Shown: positions 1 to 8,822 of the stretch, one piece after another
Layout of the letters: each line of letters opens with the position of its first letter
How positions within the stretch are numbered: position 1 is the first letter of the stretch
Source of the DNA: Methylobacterium terricola
Lineage (GTDB): Bacteria; Pseudomonadota; Alphaproteobacteria; Rhizobiales; Beijerinckiaceae
NCBI RefSeq assembly: GCF_006151805.1
Contig: NZ_VDDA01000011.1
Coordinates: forward strand, 124,001-188,000
Direction of reading: 5' to 3'
Length of the DNA: 64,000 bases
Translations under genes and position numbers: made by a program
Notes under the pieces: generated by a model
Told to the model about the DNA's origin: nothing
What the model saw: the letters and a program-made list of their open reading frames with translations, nothing else
The model's database searches: none

Positions 1-251
1 TGGGGATCTCGACCTCCCGGACGGTTTCTGGCGGACGGCCGATGCATGGTGTCCCGGGCCCGGCCTTTTGCCGGTCATCCTATCATCCGGCATCGCTCGG
101 GCATATCCGGGCCGCCGGTCACGGAGAAGTGCGCTGCGGGTGGGCCACCTTGACCCAAGTGCAACGCATCCGGGGGTGCATCGCCGGGTCAGGCGTGCTA
201 CGCCGCTCGGCGCCCTTGTCATCCCGCCTGCGCCTGATCGGGAGCCTCGCA

Positions 252-812
252 ATGGCTGACGACCGTCCCGCATCGGTCTTCTTCTTCGCGCCGTTCGTCT
301 CGTCGACGATGGTGATCGAGCCCGGCTGGATCGATTATAACGGGCACCTGAACATGGCGTATTATCACGTCCTGTTCGACCGGGCGGTGGACGAGGCGTT
401 CGGCGTCGTCGGCCTCGGGCCCGACTACATGGAATCCGGGCGCGGAACGACCTTCGCGGCCGAGGTTCATGTGCGCTATCGCCGCGAGCTCGTGCTCGAA
501 GACCCGGTGCGGGTGACGCTCCAGCTCATCGGGTTCGACGAGAAGCGGATCCACTTCTATTCCGAGATCCGCCACGCCACCGAGGGCTGGGTCGCCGCGA
601 CCTCCGAGAACCTTTCGCTCCACGTCGATCCGGCGACCCGTCGCGTGGCGCCGTTCCCCGACGACATCCAGGCCAATCTCGGCGTCATGCTCGGCTCGCA
701 CGCCCGGCTGCCGCGGCCCGAGGATCTCGGCCGGGTGATCGGCATCCCCGCCCGCGGCCATCCGAGACCCGACATGGCCTTCGCGGTCGCCGGCGCCCGG
801 GTCCGCCACTAG
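252..812 (+). CDS. Hotdog-fold acyl-CoA thioesterase
   Basis: A 186-residue protein of the 4-hydroxybenzoyl-CoA thioesterase/YbgC type, expected to hydrolyse an acyl-CoA thioester in the cytoplasm. The N-terminal segment at residues 30-50 contains WIDYNGHLNMAYY and FDRA, the typical active-site helix region in which the Asp/Asn and His positions shape the thioester pocket. The ATG at 252 is chosen because GGAG lies 7-8 bases upstream and the homologous part starts soon after; longer in-frame starts would add an Arg/Pro-rich unrelated leader. It converges with the small secreted protein gene at 835. Substrate cannot be read from sequence. Confidence 0.85.
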   Translation: MADDRPASVFFFAPFVSSTMVIEPGWIDYNGHLNMAYYHVLFDRAVDEAFGVVGLGPDYMESGRGTTFAAEVHVRYRRELVLEDPVRVTLQLIGFDEKRIHFYSEIRHATEGWVAATSENLSLHVDPATRRVAPFPDDIQANLGVMLGSHARLPRPEDLGRVIGIPARGHPRPDMAFAVAGARVRH

Positions 813-834
813 GACCCGGGGCGCCCGCGGACGC

Positions 835-1089
835 TCAGCGCCGCGGCACGACGATCGGCGCCGAGGGCGGCGCGATGCTCTGCTGGCGCTGGATCTGGCC
901 CTGAAGCTGATTGGTCTCGAAGCGGTTCTGCTGCTGGTAGCTGCGCGATTCGGCGCCGGCCTCGAGCGAGCGGTTAATCCCTTCGACCCGCTGCTGGGAC
1001 CGGTTGACCGGCACTTGGTTCTGCGCGAGCGCCGGGAGCGGTGCCGCAGCGAGCGTCACGCTCAGGATCAGGAGGGTGTGGGCGCGCAT
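835..1089 (-). CDS. Small secreted Gln-rich protein
   Basis: An 84-residue protein with a clear Sec signal peptide: a short basic start, a hydrophobic stretch to about residue 20 and an ALA-Q cleavage site. The mature part is rich in Gln, Arg and Ser, with no recognisable domain, and is probably periplasmic. The ATG at 1089 has AAGGA a few bases upstream. It is divergent from the helicase gene at 1229, so the 140 bases between them should hold both promoters. I do not recognise a function. Confidence 0.7.
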   Translation of the reverse strand: MRAHTLLILSVTLAAAPLPALAQNQVPVNRSQQRVEGINRSLEAGAESRSYQQQNRFETNQLQGQIQRQQSIAPPSAPIVVPRR

Positions 1090-1228
1090 CGGGTGTCCTT
1101 TGCCGTGTGCGAGGATCCGTTCGTGTGTGGGACGACGCCCGCGCCTCCGCAAGGTTCCGGGGCCGGACGCGCGACGCATGCGCCCGCCACCCTCGACGCC
1201 GTTCGCGTTTTGGTCCAGTGATGCGGGC

Positions 1229-3595
1229 ATGACTCGCGAACTCCCCGCCGGGACCGCCCCCAGCTCGATCTCCGCCCGCGCCCGCGCCGCGGTCGTGCCG
1301 CAGGAGGGGTCCTACCTCGCCGGACTCAACCCCGAGCAGCGCCGCGCCGTCGAGGCGACGGACGGGCCGGTGCTGGTGCTCGCCGGGGCCGGCACCGGCA
1401 AGACCCGGGTGCTCACCACCCGCATCGCCCACCTGATCGCCACCGGCCGCGCCCGGCCCTTCGACATCCTGGCGGTGACCTTCACCAACAAGGCCGCCCG
1501 GGAGATGAAGGAGCGCATCGGGACGCTGATCGGCCCGGCCGGGGAGGGCATGCCGTGGCTCGGCACCTTCCACGCCATCGGCACCAAGATCCTGCGCCGC
1601 CACGCCGAGCTCGTCGGCCTGCGCTCCGATTTCACCATTCTCGGCACCGACGACCAGTTGCGGCTCCTCAAGCAGGTGATCGCGGCGGCCGACCTCGACG
1701 AGAAGCGCTGGCCGGCCCGCAGCCTCGCCGGCACCATCGACGGCTGGAAGAACCGCGGCCTGTCGCCCGAGCAGGTTCCGGCCGGCGAGGCCGGCGCCTT
1801 CGGCTTCGGCAAGGGTGGTACGCTCTACGCCGCCTATCAGGAGCGGCTGAAGGCGCTCAACGCCGTCGATTTCGGCGACCTGCTGCTGCTGTGCCTGAAG
1901 CTGTGGCGCGAGAACCCGGACGTGCTGACCAACTACCAGCAGCGCTTCCGCTACATCCTGGTCGACGAGTACCAGGACACCAACGTCGCCCAGTACCTCT
2001 GGCTGCGCCTGCTCGCGCAGGGCCACCGCAACGTCGCCTGTGTCGGCGACGACGACCAGTCGATCTATGGTTGGCGCGGCGCCGAGGTCGACAACATCCT
2101 GCGCTTCGAGCACGACTTCCCCGGCGCCCTGGTGGTGCGGCTCGAGAACAACTACCGCTCGACCGGCCATATCCTGGCCGCGGCCTCCGTGCTGATCGCC
2201 CATAACGAGGGCCGGCTCGGCAAGACCCTGCGCACCGACAGCCCGCAGGGCGAGAAGGTGACGGTCACCGGCGCCTGGGATTCGGAGGAGGAGGCCCGCC
2301 TCGTCTGCGAGGAGATCGAGAGCCTGCAGGCCAAGGGCCACAAGCTCTCGGAGATCGCCGTGCTGGTGCGGATCTCGGCCCAGATGCGCGAGGTCGAGGA
2401 CCGCTTCGTCCAGCTCGGCCTGCCCTACCGCGTCGTCGGCGGCCCGCGCTTCTACGAGCGGGCCGAGATCCGCGACGCGCTGGCCTATCTCCGCATCGTC
2501 GCCAACGGCTCCGACGACCTCGCCTTCGAGCGGATCTTCAACACGCCGAAGCGGGGCTTGGGCGACGCGACGCTCCAGGCGCTCCACGGCCTCGCCCGCC
2601 GCGCCAAGGTGCCGCTGCTCCAAGCCGCCCGGATGATGAGCGAGACCGAGGAGCTGAAGCCCAAGCCCCGCTCGACCGTCCGCGCCCTGTGCCAGAGCTT
2701 CTCCCGCTGGGCCAAGCTCCTGGAGGACCAGCCGCATACGGAGGTGGCGCAGACGATCCTGGAGGAATCCGGCTATACCGAGATGTGGCAGAAGGAGCGC
2801 ACCGCCGACGCCGCCGGCCGGCTGGAGAACCTCAAGGAGCTGGTGCGCTCGATGGAGGAGTTTCCCGATCTCGCGAGCTTCCTCGAGCACGTGTCGCTCG
2901 TCATGGATGCCAACGAGGCCGAGGGCGGCGACCGGGTCAGCCTGATGACGCTGCACGCCGCCAAGGGCCTGGAATTCGACACCGTGTTCCTGCCCGGCTG
3001 GGAGAACGGCCTGATGCCGAACCAGCGCGCCCTCGACGAGAGCGGGCGCGCCGGGCTGGAGGAGGAGCGGCGGCTGGCCCATGTCGGCCTGACCCGGGCG
3101 CGCAAGCGGGCGAAGATCTCCTTCGCGGTCAACCGCCGCATCCATGGAATGTGGTCCTCGACCGTGCCGAGCCGCTTCATCGACGAATTGCCCGAGGACA
3201 GCGTCGCGGTGCTCGACGCCCCGGCGAGCTTCTCGCAGGGCCCGTCGCGCTTCGACCGGCAGGCGCCGGCCTTCGGCTCGTCCTATGCGACCCCGGGCTG
3301 GCAGCGGGCGCAGGCCCAGACCGCAGGCCAGGACCGTTACGGGCAGGACCGCTTCGGCGGCGGGGGAGGGCGGACGAATGCGCCCGGGCGGCGCGGGCCG
3401 CAGCAGATCGAGGGCACGCTGGTGGCCAAGTCCACCGGCACGCCCTCGGCCTACGAGGCCGGCGCGCGCATCTTCCACACCAAATTCGGACCGGGCTCGG
3501 TGGCCGCGGTCGATGGCAACAAGCTCACCGTTGACTTCGACAAGGCCGGCCGGAAGATGGTCCTCGACAGCTTCGTCCAGCCGGGCTCGGGCTGA
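1229..3595 (+). CDS. uvrD: UvrD/PcrA-type DNA helicase
   Basis: A 788-residue superfamily 1A 3'-5' DNA helicase for nucleotide-excision and mismatch repair. Visible motifs are Walker A GAGTGKT (about residues 53-59), Walker B VDEYQDTN, motif III GDDDQSIYGWRG, motif IV NNYRST, and motif VI in the LAHVGLTRARK segment. The C-terminus after about residue 660 is low-complexity (Gly/Arg/Gln) followed by a Tudor-like module with FGPGSV, as in PcrA. The start at 1229 gives the usual length; upstream in-frame sequence is antisense to the secreted protein leader and looks noncoding. Calling it UvrD rather than PcrA is by convention for proteobacteria. Confidence 0.95.
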   Translation: MTRELPAGTAPSSISARARAAVVPQEGSYLAGLNPEQRRAVEATDGPVLVLAGAGTGKTRVLTTRIAHLIATGRARPFDILAVTFTNKAAREMKERIGTLIGPAGEGMPWLGTFHAIGTKILRRHAELVGLRSDFTILGTDDQLRLLKQVIAAADLDEKRWPARSLAGTIDGWKNRGLSPEQVPAGEAGAFGFGKGGTLYAAYQERLKALNAVDFGDLLLLCLKLWRENPDVLTNYQQRFRYILVDEYQDTNVAQYLWLRLLAQGHRNVACVGDDDQSIYGWRGAEVDNILRFEHDFPGALVVRLENNYRSTGHILAAASVLIAHNEGRLGKTLRTDSPQGEKVTVTGAWDSEEEARLVCEEIESLQAKGHKLSEIAVLVRISAQMREVEDRFVQLGLPYRVVGGPRFYERAEIRDALAYLRIVANGSDDLAFERIFNTPKRGLGDATLQALHGLARRAKVPLLQAARMMSETEELKPKPRSTVRALCQSFSRWAKLLEDQPHTEVAQTILEESGYTEMWQKERTADAAGRLENLKELVRSMEEFPDLASFLEHVSLVMDANEAEGGDRVSLMTLHAAKGLEFDTVFLPGWENGLMPNQRALDESGRAGLEEERRLAHVGLTRARKRAKISFAVNRRIHGMWSSTVPSRFIDELPEDSVAVLDAPASFSQGPSRFDRQAPAFGSSYATPGWQRAQAQTAGQDRYGQDRFGGGGGRTNAPGRRGPQQIEGTLVAKSTGTPSAYEAGARIFHTKFGPGSVAAVDGNKLTVDFDKAGRKMVLDSFVQPGSG

Positions 3596-4003
3596 GGCCG
3601 TCCCGCGCGGGGCCCCCCGCGCCAGACCGGGAGTGCCGATCAGGTGGCGACCTCCTCCGGCAAGCGGGTCCTCGGCAAGCGGGTCCTCGCGGCTCGCGCC
3701 GGCCTGACCCCTCCCTCCTCGGTCGTAGCCCCTGCCACCTCTGTGTGGTTTTCGTCACGCTCCGTCGTGCTGTTGCGCCCCCGCCGGTTTCGGTTGGGCA
3801 TGGTGCGGCGCGACAATTGCTCGTTCATCATCGGCTGCTTACCCTGCTGGGAGAAACGGGCGGACTTGTCCACCGCCTGCGTCAACCCCGACCGGAACCG
3901 TTGCAGCCCGTGAGGCTTTGAGTCGTTACAAGAACACAGGAGTTCAGGGACACCAGAGGGCACACGATAATCGGCACCGCAAGTCCAGTGGGAGTGTTGA
4001 TCC
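3596..4003 (+). other. Intergenic region before phoH
   Basis: About 400 bases without a convincing gene. It contains a short direct repeat (CGGCAAGCGGGTCCT, twice, near 3658-3690) and ends with GGAG about 9 bases before the GTG start of the PhoH-like gene. Open frames here have poor codon use and no family signature. Confidence 0.5.
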
Positions 4004-4720
4004 GTGAAGAGACGACGCGCACGACTTGAACTGGTTGATGACCGCCCGATCCGAGTGCATCGCACGCGTTTCGAGGAAGAGCGCAACCCGCCACCGATCC
4101 AGCCGATGACGGCCCGTCAGGCCGAGTATCTGGACGCCCTCGGGTCCCACCCGCAAGTGATCGTTCTCGGCCCCGCCGGTACCGGCAAGACCTACATCGC
4201 CGGAACCCGTGCCGCCGATCTGCTCCGCCAGCGCCGTGTGGCCAAGGTGGTCATCACCCGGCCGAACGTGCCCTCCGGCCGCTCGCTCGGCTTCTTCCCC
4301 GGCAGCATCGAGGAGAAGATCGCCCCCTGGGTCGCTCCTCTCACCGAAACGATGAAGGAGCGCATGGGCGAAGGTGCTTTCGAGATCGCCGTCAAGGCCG
4401 GCGACATCGAGGTCGTGCCCTTCGAGGTGATGCGCGGTCGCACCTTCAAGAACTGTCTGGTGATCCTCGACGAGGCCCAGAACACCACCCCCGCCGAGAT
4501 CAAGATGTTCCTGACCCGGATCGGCGACGATACGCAGGTCATCATCAACGGTGACGTGTCTCAGACCGACCTGCGCGAGACTTCGGGGCTGCGCACCGTG
4601 ATCCATCTGGTCAAGAGCCGGATGATGCCGATCCCGATCGTCGAGTTCGGCCTGGACGACATCGTGCGCTCCGGCATCTGCGCCGAGTGGGTCCGGGCCT
4701 TCGAGGAAGCGCGGGTGTGA
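4004..4720 (+). CDS. PhoH-like ATPase
   Basis: A 238-residue P-loop ATPase of the PhoH family, cytoplasmic and often linked to RNA metabolism and phosphate stress. Walker A is GPAGTGKT (about residues 56-63); Walker B is LVILDEAQN, followed by the family signature TRIGDDTQVIINGD and a TDLRE segment. It is shorter than canonical PhoH (about 330-350 residues) and lacks its N-terminal domain, so it belongs to the short PhoH group. The start is GTG at 4004 with GGAG upstream. A strong GC hairpin follows the stop. Confidence 0.88.
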   Translation: MKRRRARLELVDDRPIRVHRTRFEEERNPPPIQPMTARQAEYLDALGSHPQVIVLGPAGTGKTYIAGTRAADLLRQRRVAKVVITRPNVPSGRSLGFFPGSIEEKIAPWVAPLTETMKERMGEGAFEIAVKAGDIEVVPFEVMRGRTFKNCLVILDEAQNTTPAEIKMFLTRIGDDTQVIINGDVSQTDLRETSGLRTVIHLVKSRMMPIPIVEFGLDDIVRSGICAEWVRAFEEARV

Positions 4721-4730
4721 GAGTGACAGG

Positions 4731-4760
4731 CCTGCCCGGCGGGATGGCGCCGGGCAGGTC
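4731..4760 (+). terminator. Stem-loop after the PhoH gene
   Basis: CCTGCCCGGC and GCCGGGCAGG form a perfect 10-bp stem around a short loop directly after the phoH-like stop codon. There is no clear T-tract, so it could be a weak intrinsic terminator or a 3'-end stabilising hairpin. Confidence 0.5.
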
Positions 4761-5072
4761 GTGAGCAACGTCACGCGGCCCGCCTTCAGAATCAGGCGCT
4801 TATCGCCTCGACGTCACCCGAGCCTCATCGGGGGCGAGACCGCGAGAAGTCGGAAAGCCGGCGCCTTCGCCTCCGCCGACTGGCCTTCCGTCTCGTTGAC
4901 CATTGCGCATTTCCGGTCCCCGGGCGCCGCCGCGAAGTGCCGGAATGGCGTGCGGGAGTGATGCACCGTCGCAAGCCCAGGGCATCGTCTGAAATCTGCC
5001 GCCGCGCGAGCAACCATCCCGCCTCCCGACGTTTCCTAGGGTCTGCCGCCCCGCGCACATCCAGGACGCATC
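4761..5072. other. Intergenic region with no gene seen
   Basis: About 310 bases between the PhoH terminator hairpin and the SDR-like gene. I see no supported ORF, RNA gene or repeat. The last 30 bases should hold the translation signal of the next gene. Confidence 0.45.
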
Positions 5073-5723
5073 ATGTCCCATCTCCTCGTCATCGGCGCCA
5101 GCCAGGGCATCGGCCTGGAGACGGTCAAGGCGGCGCTTGCCGCCGGGCACCGGGTGCGCGCCTTTGCCCGTTCGGCCGGCAGGATCGCGTTGTCCGACCC
5201 GAACCTGGAGCGCTTCCCCGGCGACGCCCTGTCGGCCCCCGACGTGGCGGGGGCACTGGAGGGGATCGACGCCGTGGTGCAGGCCCTCGGCGTGCCGTTC
5301 CGCGACCTGCTCGGGCCGGTGCGGCTGTTCTCGGATGCCACCAATGTCCTCGTCCCGGCGATGGAGCAGGCGGGGGTGCGCCGGCTGGTGGCGGTCACGG
5401 GTTTCGGCACCGGCGACAGCCGGCAGGCGATCGGCCCGTTGCAGCGGTTGCCGTTCCGCCTCGTCTTCGGCCGCGCCTACGACGACAAGGACGCGCAGGA
5501 GATGCGGATCCGCCGTTCGTCCCTCGACTGGACCTTCGTCCGCCCCGGCGTTCTCACAGGCGGACCGGCGACCGGGCGCTACCAGGTGCTCGACCGACCG
5601 TCCTCGTGGACGAACGGGCTCGTTGCCCGGGCCGACGTGGCGCAGTTCATCGTCCGGGACGTCGAATCGCGCGACCATGTCGGGCGTGCCGTCGTCCTCA
5701 TCAGCCATGCTCTCCCGCTCTGA
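5073..5723 (+). CDS. NAD(P)-binding atypical SDR oxidoreductase
   Basis: A 216-residue Rossmann protein of the NmrA/BVR-B-like atypical SDR group. The N-terminus has the dinucleotide motif VIGASQGIGLE (about residues 6-16), a Rossmann basic position (ARSAGR) near residue 30, and DALVQAL-type strand 4; the later segment SLDWTFVRPGVL is typical of this group. There is no classical YxxxK catalytic pair, so it may be a flavin/NAD(P)H reductase or a redox sensor. The stop overlaps the start of the SOUL protein gene (TGATG), so the two form an operon and are translationally coupled. Confidence 0.85.
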   Translation: MSHLLVIGASQGIGLETVKAALAAGHRVRAFARSAGRIALSDPNLERFPGDALSAPDVAGALEGIDAVVQALGVPFRDLLGPVRLFSDATNVLVPAMEQAGVRRLVAVTGFGTGDSRQAIGPLQRLPFRLVFGRAYDDKDAQEMRIRRSSLDWTFVRPGVLTGGPATGRYQVLDRPSSWTNGLVARADVAQFIVRDVESRDHVGRAVVLISHALPL

Positions 5724-6328
5724 TGGACAAGCTCCTTTTCTACGCCGTGACGCTCCTCGAATCGGGGCTGGGGGTGTTCGGGGTGCGCCGCTTCTACGAT
5801 CAGCCGCGCTATGCGGTGGTCGAACGGCTCGACCGCGGCGTCGAGATCCGCGCCTATGCCCCGCGCGTGGCGGTCGAGACCGACGCCCGCGGCCAGGGCG
5901 ACGGCGCGGCCTTCGGGCGGCTGTTCCGCTACATCACTGGCGCGAACCGGGCCGGCAACCGCATCGCGATGACCGCACCGGTGGAGGTCGCTGGGCGGCG
6001 CATCGCCATGACGGTGCCGGTCGAGCAGGGGGATGGCGGCACGATGCGGTTCTTCCTGCCGCAGGACGTGGCGGCGGCGGGCGCGCCGGAACCGACCGAG
6101 GCCGGGGTGCGGCTGGTAACAGTCCCGGAGGAGCGGATCGCCGTGCTGCGATTCTCCGGCCGCGTCACGCCGGAGGCGCGGGGCCAGCAGGAGCTGATCC
6201 TGACCCAGGTGCTGCGGGAAGCCGGCCGGGCCACGGCGGCCGTGCCGTTCTTCATGGGCTACGACCCGCCTTTCACGATCCCCTTCCGGCGCCGGAACGA
6301 GGTGGCTTTACGGCTGTCCGTTTCGTGA
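5723..6328 (+). CDS. SOUL family haem-binding protein
   Basis: A 201-residue SOUL/HBP family protein. The fold is indicated by the ordered segments YAVVERLDRGVEIRAY, FGRLFRYITGAN, IAMTAPV and a second MTVPV, then FFLP and the C-terminal strand PFFMGYDPPFTIPF before the end. These match tetrapyrrole-binding SOUL proteins. The N-terminal 20 residues are hydrophobic (LLFYAVTLLESGLGVFGV) and may anchor it in the membrane. It overlaps the upstream oxidoreductase by one base, which suggests a shared tetrapyrrole or redox role; that link is an inference from context. Confidence 0.85.
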   Translation: MDKLLFYAVTLLESGLGVFGVRRFYDQPRYAVVERLDRGVEIRAYAPRVAVETDARGQGDGAAFGRLFRYITGANRAGNRIAMTAPVEVAGRRIAMTVPVEQGDGGTMRFFLPQDVAAAGAPEPTEAGVRLVTVPEERIAVLRFSGRVTPEARGQQELILTQVLREAGRATAAVPFFMGYDPPFTIPFRRRNEVALRLSVS

Positions 6329-6399
6329 TCGGTCACGGCGCCGGAGGCGTGCGCCCGGTCCAGCCATGCGGAGCCGTCGCCGCTCGCGAAGGGCGGGCG

Positions 6400-6621
6400 T
6401 CACTTCGCAACCGCTGGCGTCTCCCCCATCCGTCGCTTCGCCTTGACCATCCAAACGGAGGGGCGGCCCTCGTGTTGCGCCCGTGCATTCGCGCGGCGGG
6501 CGGCCACGACGTCCCGTGCGGCCTCGACGGACGGATCCGTCTGGCCGGAGGCCGCCTCGGCCACCGGCGCAAGGGCGAGCAGAAGGACGCCGCATCCGAT
6601 CATTTGGACTATTTTTGGCAT
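6400..6621 (-). CDS. Small secreted protein
   Basis: A 73-residue protein with a signal peptide (hydrophobic core CGVLLLALAPVAEA, cleavage after AEA-A) and a short, basic, Ala/Arg-rich mature region. The ATG at 6621 is supported by GGAGG 8 bases upstream. No family is recognised. It is convergent with the SOUL gene. Confidence 0.6.
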   Translation of the reverse strand: MPKIVQMIGCGVLLLALAPVAEAASGQTDPSVEAARDVVAARRANARAQHEGRPSVWMVKAKRRMGETPAVAK

Positions 6622-6931
6622 GATTGACCTCCATCGGGTGTGGGACAGGTCCGGCGGGACCCGAAACGTCAGACGATCAATCCGATGCTCAGCTTTCGGA
6701 GTTATTGTCATGGGCTTGCACAACACTTGAGCGAAACCGGCTGGCGCATCGCGAAGCCAAGGTCCGGGCGATCCGTCGGCAATCGTAGGGCGCGTGGTCG
6801 CTCCGTCGTCGTGACGTGCCGGTAGGCCGTCAATATCGCCGGCCCTTGCAGGAACTCGGCTTGCCGCCGCCGGGACGTCTGCCGCTGATCAGGTCGCCGG
6901 CGAAGATGACCGTACCGCTAGGCGAGATAGT
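6622..6931. other. Intergenic region with no gene seen
   Basis: About 310 bases with poor coding character on both strands. It presumably holds the promoter of the minus-strand gene ending at 6400. No repeat or RNA structure stands out. Confidence 0.4.
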
Positions 6932-7096
6932 TTATCCACCAGCCCCGGAATTACCGAGTTTGCCGCTGCAAAGATCGGTCATCGCGGGCGGGCAGACAGG
7001 CTTCGGCCTCGTCATCGGCTTGGCCTCCGCCAGCCTGCACGCGATCGATACCAGGGCGATTGCGCTGAGTATCGTCAGCGGACCGTGATGGATCAT
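6932..7096 (-). CDS. Possible small secreted Cys-containing protein
   Basis: A 54-residue reading frame with a signal-peptide-like N-terminus (hydrophobic LTILSAIALVSIACRLAEA, cleavage after AEA) and a short mature part with two Cys and several Pro and Gly. GGGGGAG lies just upstream of two tandem ATGs (7099 and 7096). The length and lack of a family make it uncertain, but small secreted proteins of this layout occur elsewhere in the flank. Confidence 0.4.
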   Translation of the reverse strand: MIHHGPLTILSAIALVSIACRLAEAKPMTRPKPVCPPAMTDLCSGKLGNSGAGG

Positions 7097-7597
7097 CATC
7101 TCCCCCCATGCGAGATCAGAGTATCGTCGCGCCTTACCCAAATGCATCCAGCGGCGGATTTGAGTTTGCACTCTGGTATGGATTTGGATACCAATATCCG
7201 GCGGGTGTCAATCCCGAGGAAGCCGGGAAGCGCTTGGTCATCATGGCTGCCCTTGCGACCAGCGTCCTGTCGATCCTCGGCGATACCGCTGCCTATGCGG
7301 GGATATGCACCGGATGTCCCCCGCCTCGATGCGGCAAGCGACGGTGCTGAACGCGAGTCAATTGATGATCGGGGCAGTGGAAACGATGTTCGCGGGTCGT
7401 CGCTTTGATCGATGATCGATCCCGGCGCCGAAGCGAGCATGCGGGCGATGGCGGCCAGCGAGAGCTGGCGCGACGCTTCCGCGTCGGCGGCCCTTCGGAA
7501 TCATGGGCGTGCGTCCACCGTCCGAGGGGTGGCGGGCAGGGACGAGAGGCGGTCCGGCACGGCCGCCCGGCCGATCACACGCGGCCGGGGTGGAGGA
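7097..7597. other. Gene-poor 500-base stretch
   Basis: No well-supported gene. A plus-strand frame ending at 7350 finishes with a hydrophobic, signal-like segment followed by a Cys/Pro-rich tail (ICTGCPPPRC) and could be a 35-residue secreted peptide starting near 7243, but it has only a weak ribosome site. The base composition is less biased than in the neighbouring genes. Confidence 0.35.
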
Positions 7598-8617
7598 TCA
7601 CGGGCGGTCCGCCCGCGCCACCGCACGCTTGATCACCTGCTGCACCTCGACATTCGACAGGAACAGGTCGTGGTTGATGATGCCGCTGCCGTAATCGGAC
7701 GCATCGGCGACGCGCACGCCGAGCGCCTCCAGCCGGCCGCGGTCGGCGGCGCCGGCCCGGATGACGCCGCCCGCGATGGTGCTGGAGAGTTCGAGCGCCC
7801 GGTCGTTGGTCGAGGAGATCACGGTGATCTTCTGGGCCGCCGTGCCGAGGCGCTCGATGCCGTTGGTGAACAGGTCGATGTCGATGTCGGGGGCGGCGAG
7901 CACGATGGCGCCGATCCGGTTCAGCGCCGTCTCGCCGGCATCGGCCCGCAGCATCCGCAGGGTCTCGAGCGTGAGCAGCGTGCCCATCGAGTGGGCAACG
8001 ATGTGGATGCGCCCGCCCTGCGCGGCGGCGAGGGCCCGCAGCAGATCCTCGAAGGCGTCGCGCGACCACAGGGCGCTCTCGCGGTCGTAGCCGTAATCGA
8101 AGGTCTTGCCCGCCGACGGCCAGGTGAACAGGCCGGAGACGCCGCGGAAGCGGATCCCGTCGGAGAGCTGCGCCGCGCTCACCGCCGCGGTCTCGAACGA
8201 TTCGCGGTAGCCATGGACGTAGAGCAGCACGTCGCGGCCGAGCGCGGCCTCCGCGAAGGCGGTGGCGGCCTCCGGGCCCGTGACCACCCGGGGGGCGCCG
8301 GCGATGCGCCAATCCCCGGTGACCACCGAGGAGACCTTGCCGATCAGCGAGCGGTCCGGCGGGGCGAGGCGCACCGTGGCGAAGGAGAGCCCACGGCCGC
8401 GCTGGTCGGTGAAGTAGGGCGGGCGGCCGGCGGGGTCGGCGGGACGACGGGTGGTGGCGACGAGCAGGACCGGGCTGACATCGAGGGCCGATTGCTTCTC
8501 CGGCGCCGCGTCGCCCAACAGCCCGTCACCGAAGCAGCCGCCGAGCGACAGGCTCGCGAAGGCGGAGAGGCCGAGGCGGGCGAAGCCCCGGCGTGTCGGC
8601 GCGGCGTTCAGCGTCAT
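7598..8617 (-). CDS. DUF900-type alpha/beta hydrolase, exported lipoprotein-like
   Basis: A 339-residue protein of the DUF900 alpha/beta hydrolase family. The N-terminus has twin arginines (TRRGFARLG) and then a hydrophobic segment ending SLGGC, which could be a Tat-type lipobox or a plain signal sequence. The catalytic core shows the oxyanion region VLLYVHGYRESF, the strand/nucleophile elbow VAHSMGT (Ser near residue 212), an acid position in the APDIDIDLF segment, and a late His in INHDLF. It is probably an envelope serine hydrolase or esterase; the substrate is unknown. Confidence 0.82.
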   Translation of the reverse strand: MTLNAAPTRRGFARLGLSAFASLSLGGCFGDGLLGDAAPEKQSALDVSPVLLVATTRRPADPAGRPPYFTDQRGRGLSFATVRLAPPDRSLIGKVSSVVTGDWRIAGAPRVVTGPEAATAFAEAALGRDVLLYVHGYRESFETAAVSAAQLSDGIRFRGVSGLFTWPSAGKTFDYGYDRESALWSRDAFEDLLRALAAAQGGRIHIVAHSMGTLLTLETLRMLRADAGETALNRIGAIVLAAPDIDIDLFTNGIERLGTAAQKITVISSTNDRALELSSTIAGGVIRAGAADRGRLEALGVRVADASDYGSGIINHDLFLSNVEVQQVIKRAVARADRP

Positions 8618-8822
8618 GTCGTCCCACTCAGGTACCGGCCGCCTGGGTTCCAGGCGTGCCGCCTTATGCCCGCGCTTTCAGGCCGGGGATGCGGCATGAT
8701 CGTGGCCGTGCCGCGTCGCGCCTGGGCAAACCGGCGCCTGTTGCCCGCAGGTCACGCGCGTCCGCCCTTGGTCCACAGGGCAAGCCCTCGACGGGCGGGC
8801 GGTGAGGCGGCAGAAAGGCGGC

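Noticed and set aside
974..3478. 834-residue minus-strand frame opposite the helicase gene
   Set aside because: A shadow of the very GC-rich helicase gene; Ala/Gly/Arg/Leu composition, no family motif, and full overlap with a convincing gene.
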